DNA of 35,756 nucleotides, taken from assembly GCA_016194305.1 (NCBI GenBank), contig JACQBW010000012.1, positions 1 to 35,756 on the forward strand, read 5' to 3'. The translations under genes and the position numbers were made by a program. This document shows, piece after piece, positions 31,791-35,756 of this stretch. The DNA comes from Nitrospirota bacterium. Lineage in GTDB: Bacteria > Nitrospirota > Nitrospiria > JACQBW01. The stretch's first letter is position 1, and the number at the start of each line of letters is the position of its first letter. Below the pieces are notes generated by a model, which had not been told where the DNA came from, ran no database searches, and saw only the letters and a list, made by a program, of their open reading frames with translations.

Positions 31791-32543
31791 TTAAGTACCT
31801 AAATGGGTGTACCAATAGATGATCGGGTTTCCCCATAGAATGGATATCATCGCTCCCAGGGCGAGAAAGGGACCAAATGGAACCGGATACTTTCGAGATT
31901 TCCCCTTAAAAATCATCAGGATAATACCCAATACCGAACCGGTAAACGCGCTGATAAAAATCGTCAAGAGAACCGCTTTCCATCCTGCAAACGCGCCAAT
32001 CATGGCAATTAATTTGATGTCACCGCCACCCATTCCGCCGCGGCTGACCAACGCCACGAGATAAAATAACCCCCCTCCCAAAAAAAGTCCGATCAAGGAA
32101 TTGATCAGACCGGTAGGAAGGATGGTGGATGAGATGATGACCCCGATGACCAGCCCTGGCAGGGTGATCACATCCGGGACAATCTGATGATCAAGATCAA
32201 TAAAGGTCACCGCGAGAAGCGAAGAATAGAGGAGGGAATAGGCAAGCCATATCCAGGACAATCCAAACTGGTGCACCAAAAAGAGATATCCCAATCCGTT
32301 CATCGCCTCAACAAACGGATAACGGATTGAGATCGCCCCATGACAAAAACGGCATCGTCCTTTTAGAAAGAGAAAACCGAACAGGGGAATGTTATCATAC
32401 CAGAAAATCGGGTGCCGACAGAGGGGACAGTGCGATGAAGGAAAAACGATTGACTCCTCCCTTGGAATACGATAAATGACCACATTTAAAAAACTCCCGA
32501 TGAGGGTGCCCAGAATAAATACGCTGATATCAATTAATGTCAT
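31791..32543 (-). CDS. pilD: Type IV prepilin peptidase / N-methyltransferase PilD
   Basis: With the start at 32543 the protein has 250 residues; starts further upstream would add a tail without a membrane signal. The N-terminal zinc site has Cys39, Cys42, Cys64 and Cys67 in a C-x2-C-x21-C-x2-C array. The catalytic aspartates lie in FIDLDHQIVPD and in GGMGGGDIKL. Several membrane helices are present. It removes the leader from type IV prepilins or pseudopilins and methylates the new N-terminus. This indicates type IV pili or a type II secretion system, which fits the chemosensory cluster at the left end. A GGAGG lies 11-14 bases before the start, so a TTG 3 bases upstream is also possible. 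Confidence 0.93.
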   Translation of the reverse strand: MTLIDISVFILGTLIGSFLNVVIYRIPREESIVFPSSHCPLCRHPIFWYDNIPLFGFLFLKGRCRFCHGAISIRYPFVEAMNGLGYLFLVHQFGLSWIWLAYSLLYSSLLAVTFIDLDHQIVPDVITLPGLVIGVIISSTILPTGLINSLIGLFLGGGLFYLVALVSRGGMGGGDIKLIAMIGAFAGWKAVLLTIFISAFTGSVLGIILMIFKGKSRKYPVPFGPFLALGAMISILWGNPIIYWYTHLGT

Positions 32544-32769
32544 CAAGTCGAAAGTTTCCTCCTTAAAAAATATAACAGATCTCGTGGATTCGGGCAATCG
32601 GCCGTTCCACCCTAAAAAGGGAGATCCGTGCCGTATTTGAGTCAGAAACCGAAGTAGAAATAGGAACACTCTGATTCAAGGCATTGATTTTGTGGCAATA
32701 GTGGGTCTGGCATCAAGTTTGCTGATATCGATTCAAGTTCAACAAACTGCATTCAAAACAGGAGGATTC

Positions 32770-33012
32770 ATGGGACTGAAAAAGATCACCAGGAATTTGG
32801 GGATATCCATTATCATTGTAATGATCTCATTCTCAATTTCAACGGCTCAAACATTAAGCGGAGAAGTCAAAATCAGCGGCAAACAAAATCTTTCTCAAAA
32901 TCAGGTTCAAAAAAAGAATGCCAAATCAAGAAAACAAAAAAAAATTAAACGTGCCAAGAAGAAAAATCAGAACCATGCTAAAAAAAGGATACTAACTAAG
33001 AAAATGGGGTGA
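32770..33012 (+). CDS. Small secreted lysine-rich protein
   Basis: The protein has 80 residues. The start at 32770 is decided by GGAGG five bases upstream of the ATG; an earlier start at 32692 has no such site. A signal peptide covers about residues 1-26 (ITRNLGISIIIVMISFSIST, cleaved before AQT). The mature part is about 54 residues, very rich in Lys, Gln and Asn (SRKQKKIKRAKKKNQNHAKK) and strongly basic, with no cysteines. I recognise no family. It stands alone on the plus strand, divergent from pilD. It might bind nucleic acid, polysaccharide or a mineral surface outside the cell, but nothing shows which. Confidence 0.65.
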   Translation: MGLKKITRNLGISIIIVMISFSISTAQTLSGEVKISGKQNLSQNQVQKKNAKSRKQKKIKRAKKKNQNHAKKRILTKKMG

Positions 33013-33014
33013 GT

Positions 33015-33175
33015 GTCGTCACGAATGAGTGACGACTGGTTACGAACGCCTTCGAGACAGTGAGAAGGCAGGATGGCACCGTCGCTCTACTATCCGACGC
33101 AAGCTCCTATAAATCGAACAATCAACGAGGAAGGTGAGCGAGAAGGGAGGGCTCCAGCCGGCTCTGCCGGTGGAG
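33015..33175. other. Hairpin-rich spacer between the small secreted protein gene and the CBS gene
   Basis: GTCGTCAC (33015-33022) pairs with GTGACGAC (33029-33036) around a 6-base loop just after the plus-strand gene. GCCTTC pairs with GAAGGC shortly after. CTCCAGCCGGC (33152-33162) pairs with GCCGGTGGAG (33166-33175) with one mismatch and a 3-base loop. No T run follows any of them. They lie between two converging genes and could act as weak bidirectional terminators or belong to a dispersed repeat. No gene is supported in 33013-33197. Confidence 0.55.
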
Positions 33176-33197
33176 GGGGTGACACAAGCCCCTAAAA

Positions 33198-33593
33198 TTA
33201 GGTCCAGAATGATTTACCCGCATAGACTGGCCGGATAAGATCCTGCATTGAAACAATTCCTACAATTCTGGAATGGGATGATACGGCAAGATGTTTGACT
33301 TTTTTCTGACTCATCAGATCGCTTGCTTCGTCGTCATTTTTTTCTTCATCAATCACAAATGGGATCGACATCACATCTTCAACTTTAACGATGTAAGGGT
33401 TCAAATCTTTTGCCAAGACATTTCTGACCACATCGGATTCTCCAAGAATACCGACGATTTCACCGCTTTTCTCGTGAAAAACCATCACACTTCCAAGTTT
33501 CTTTTCAACCATCAGGGTCACTGCTTCCCGAATCGTTTTACCGGAATCGATTTTAACCGGATTCTTAGTCATAATCTGTTTAAGCTTAACCAT
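33198..33593 (-). CDS. Two-CBS-domain protein
   Basis: The protein has 131 residues, made almost entirely of a CBS pair: residues about 8-60 (MTKNPVKIDSGKTIREAVTL, ending in GILGESDVVRNV) and about 70-125 (VEDVMSIPFVIDEEKNDDEA, ending in GIVSMQDLI). Such Bateman modules bind adenosine nucleotides and usually act as energy sensors for partner proteins. No output domain is attached. A GGGGGG stretch just upstream of the ATG could serve as ribosome binding site. It is flanked by unrelated genes on the other strand, so the partner is unknown. Confidence 0.9.
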   Translation of the reverse strand: MVKLKQIMTKNPVKIDSGKTIREAVTLMVEKKLGSVMVFHEKSGEIVGILGESDVVRNVLAKDLNPYIVKVEDVMSIPFVIDEEKNDDEASDLMSQKKVKHLAVSSHSRIVGIVSMQDLIRPVYAGKSFWT

Positions 33594-33826
33594 GAGAGCC
33601 CCCCAAAATCAGAATTTGTTTTATAGACATGCAATACATATGCCGAGATATAAAATATCGTAACTTATTAAAATATCAAGAGATTTAAATCGCTTCATTG
33701 CGAAATAACTACAAAATTTTGTCATGACGTCAAATAAATGTCTTACCCAAAGTAATGATTTCGAATTCTCTTCCCATCTGAGACTTCCTGCCAAGACAAA
33801 TTGAAGAGACTTCAACATGAAGAAGG

Positions 33827-33855
33827 TTGAATGGTTTCTAAAATTGATTTATATT
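33827..33855 (+). promoter_or_regulatory. Sigma-70 type promoter of gpsA
   Basis: TTGAAT (33827-33832) is followed after 17 bases by TATATT (33850-33855). Transcription would begin near 33862, one base before the gpsA ATG, so the message is predicted to be leaderless, in agreement with the lack of a ribosome binding site. The upstream spacer (33594-33826) contains the palindrome TGACGTCA (33725-33732) and an AT-rich inverted repeat GATAT-N3-ATATC (33647-33659), but no gene. Confidence 0.6.
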
Positions 33856-33862
33856 CATGTGA

Positions 33863-34897
33863 ATGCAATTTCCTAAACAACTCAAGACCATTTCTATTAT
33901 CGGAGCGGGAAGCTGGGGGACGGGTCTTGCCGCCCTTCTAAGCGAAAAGAGTTTCAATATCAGGCTCTGGGCTTTTGAAGAAGAGACCGTTCAATCCATT
34001 CATGATTTAAGGGAAAACAAGATTTATCTGCCGGGGGTCCCGTTATCTTCTTCAATACAGGTCACCTCATCTATGGAAGAAGCTCTGGAAAACAGTGATC
34101 TGGTTCTCTTTGTCGTTCCTTCCCATGCCGCAAGATCGGTCTTGGTAAAGATAGCCCGCTTTATAAAACCGGGCACTCCGGTATTAAGTGCCACAAAAGG
34201 GATTGAAAATAAGACCCTCCTTCTACCGACTCAGATTATGCGAGAGATATTGCCTAAAAAGTGTCAGTCCTACATCGGGGCCTTGTCCGGGCCCACTTTT
34301 GCCAAAGAAATTATATTAAAACAACCGACTGCCGCAGTATTGGCAATTCATGATTCCAGACTAGCCATTTTTCTCCAAACACATTTGACGACCTCTTCCT
34401 TTATCATTTATGTTTCAAAGGATATTTTGGGAGTCCAGATTGGAGGCGCATTAAAGAATGTGATTGCAATTGCCACCGGTTGCTCTGACGGACTTGGTTT
34501 CGGTGATAACTCAAGGGCGGCTTTGATTACACGCGGACTGTCGGAAATCATTCGCCTCGGAGTTGCCATGGGAGCAAAAAAAGAGACCTTCGCCGGGCTA
34601 TCGGGAATTGGCGATCTGATTCTGACGGCTACCAGCCATCAAAGCCGAAATTATTCTGTCGGTTACCAAGTCGGAAAGGGGAGCGCTGTCAGGGAAATCA
34701 TTGGCGGTTCGAAATCTGTGGCAGAGGGAGTTAGAACCACCCTTGCCGCCTACCATTTGGCTAAAAGGTTCAAAATAAAGACTCCGATTATCGAACAGCT
34801 CTATCTAATTCTCTACAAGAACAAAGAACCCAGAAAAGCAGTCGATGAACTGATTTACCGCGCGGCCCACTCAAAAAAGGAAAAGCTTGAATTTTGA
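33863..34897 (+). CDS. gpsA: Glycerol-3-phosphate dehydrogenase [NAD(P)+] GpsA
   Basis: The protein has 344 residues, the usual GpsA length. The nucleotide-binding loop is SIIGAGSWGTGLAALLSEKS at 11-30. Further signatures are VVPSHAARSVL, SATKGIEN, IGALSGPTFAKEI, and GALKNVIAIATG with the catalytic lysine, followed by NSRAALITRGLSEI and AGLSGIGDLILTATS. It reduces dihydroxyacetone phosphate to sn-glycerol 3-phosphate, the backbone for membrane phospholipids. The ATG has no ribosome binding site and lies at the predicted transcription start. The next gene begins one base after its stop. Confidence 0.96.
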   Translation: MQFPKQLKTISIIGAGSWGTGLAALLSEKSFNIRLWAFEEETVQSIHDLRENKIYLPGVPLSSSIQVTSSMEEALENSDLVLFVVPSHAARSVLVKIARFIKPGTPVLSATKGIENKTLLLPTQIMREILPKKCQSYIGALSGPTFAKEIILKQPTAAVLAIHDSRLAIFLQTHLTTSSFIIYVSKDILGVQIGGALKNVIAIATGCSDGLGFGDNSRAALITRGLSEIIRLGVAMGAKKETFAGLSGIGDLILTATSHQSRNYSVGYQVGKGSAVREIIGGSKSVAEGVRTTLAAYHLAKRFKIKTPIIEQLYLILYKNKEPRKAVDELIYRAAHSKKEKLEF

Positions 34898-34898
34898 A

Positions 34899-35756
34899 AT
34901 GTTGACGAGCCTCTTCGGAGGAGCGGGGCTACTCCTTTTCGGACTACGGACCATATCGGATAGTCTTGATAACCTTGCAGGAGCCCGGTTCCGGTCCTAT
35001 CTGGCCTGGGTATCCCAGAACAGGCTATTTGGTTTAGGAACGGGCGCACTGATTTCGTCGTTACTGCAAAGCAGCAGCGCTGCAACGCTTCTCCTGATAG
35101 GACTCGCCAGGGCTGGAATTGTCACGCTCAATCAATCCATCTATATTATTCTCGGATCCGATGTCGGCACTACGCTCACGGTTCAATTGATCGCGTTTCG
35201 AATTTTTGATTATGCGCTCCTGTTCGTTGGCATCGGATTTTTCATTTATTTTCTGTCTCAGAAAGACAAGATCAAGTTTTTTGGTCTATCTATTCTGGGT
35301 CTCGGACTTATCTTTCTCGGAATTAAAGTCATGATTATTGGAATGGGGACCTTAAATGAGCAGATCTGGGTCAGACAAATGCTCGTTCTGGTCAATCATT
35401 ACCCTCTGCTTGGAATCGTTCTCGGCGCTCTCTTTTCATCTCTTTTAAACAGCAGTACAGCCGCCATCGGCATTTTTCTCGCCGCCGCAACTCAAAATAT
35501 GCTTGATATCAATTCTGCCATTCCGCTTATTCTCGGGGCGAATATCGGCACCTGTTCCACCGTCCTGATTTCCAGCATCGGAAGCTCGGTTGAAGGTCGT
35601 CGAATTGCCATGTCTCATTTTCTGATCAAGCTGATTGGAGTCGTTCTTTTCCTTCCGTTTCTCTATCCGTTCGAATCGCTCATGATTCTCTCTTCCCCGT
35701 ACACTGGAAGGCGGATCGCCAATGCCCATACTTTTTTTAATGTCGCCGTGGCGATC
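34899..35756 (+). CDS. Na/Pi cotransporter family protein, 3' part cut by window edge
   Basis: The frame opens with ATG at 34899 and is still open at the last base, giving 286 residues. It begins MLTSLFGGAGLLLFGLRTIS and carries the paired repeats of the family: SSLLQSSSAATLLLIGLA with GSDVGTTLT, and SSLLNSSTAAIGIFLAAA with GANIGTCSTV. In family members these two QSSSA-type motifs form the substrate site; the second copy has Asn-Ser-Ser-Thr in place of Gln-Ser-Ser-Ser. About eight membrane helices are visible. It starts one base after gpsA and probably shares its transcript; a phosphate supply would suit glycerol phosphate synthesis. A PhoU-like tail, if present, lies outside the window. Confidence 0.9.
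   Translation, partial: MLTSLFGGAGLLLFGLRTISDSLDNLAGARFRSYLAWVSQNRLFGLGTGALISSLLQSSSAATLLLIGLARAGIVTLNQSIYIILGSDVGTTLTVQLIAFRIFDYALLFVGIGFFIYFLSQKDKIKFFGLSILGLGLIFLGIKVMIIGMGTLNEQIWVRQMLVLVNHYPLLGIVLGALFSSLLNSSTAAIGIFLAAATQNMLDINSAIPLILGANIGTCSTVLISSIGSSVEGRRIAMSHFLIKLIGVVLFLPFLYPFESLMILSSPYTGRRIANAHTFFNVAVAI

Noticed and set aside
33621-33818. 65-residue open frame on the minus strand between the CBS gene and gpsA
   Set aside because: No ribosome binding site, no recognisable family, AT-rich spacer composition.

Overview
The window looks like chromosomal DNA from a free-living, Gram-negative bacterium with intermediate GC. An outer-membrane beta-barrel porin, a type IV prepilin peptidase, sigma-54-type promoters and a full chemosensory cluster all point to a diderm. 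The overall mix (NifI-type PII proteins, a stand-alone M17 N-domain protein, an assimilatory nitrate operon) makes me think of Nitrospirota or a neighbouring phylum, but that is an impression and not a demonstrated placement. Nearly everything from 1 to about 32.5 kb lies on the minus strand. I see no rRNA, tRNA, CRISPR array, insertion sequence or prophage.

Layout from right to left along the minus strand. (a) 31.8-32.5 kb: prepilin peptidase, followed immediately by an orphan PAS histidine kinase. (b) 20.2-29.9 kb: a long nitrate-assimilation run. It holds two NifI-type PII proteins, a NarK-type nitrate transporter, a single 1548-residue polypeptide joining nitrate reductase (NasC type) to nitrite reductase (NirB), the NirD Rieske subunit, a stand-alone Fis-type HTH protein, and three molybdenum-cofactor genes (mobA, moeA, moaB/mog). 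The first six genes overlap end to start, and a sigma-54-like promoter sits just before nifI2. (c) 19.75-20.0 kb: an unrecognised 81-residue protein with a strong ribosome binding site and its own terminator. (d) 13.5-19.4 kb: a sigma-54-type promoter, then porin, amt, glnB and glnD, an ammonium uptake and nitrogen-sensing operon. (e) 6.8-13.5 kb: a sigma-70 promoter, then ribBA, ribH, nusB, an M17 N-domain protein carrying a perfect tandem duplication, purB, an MscS-type channel, purC and purS. (f) 1-6.7 kb: a sigma-70 promoter, then a DUF4388 protein, cheY, cheA, a CheW-like protein, a methyl-accepting protein and a second cheW cut by the window edge. On the plus strand at the right end are a small secreted lysine-rich protein, gpsA and a partial Na/Pi cotransporter-family gene; a two-CBS protein lies between them on the minus strand.

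How the genes fit together: the centre of the window is a nitrogen-assimilation island. Nitrate enters by NarK and would be reduced to ammonium by one fused NasC-NirB enzyme plus NirD, with the molybdenum cofactor made by the downstream genes. Ammonium enters by porin and Amt. Canonical GlnB keeps the uridylylation tyrosine and sits with GlnD. The NifI pair lacks that tyrosine and is translationally coupled to the nitrate genes, which suggests a second, GlnD-independent 2-oxoglutarate/energy input acting on nitrate assimilation. Both operons have sigma-54-like promoters with related AT-rich palindromic motifs upstream.
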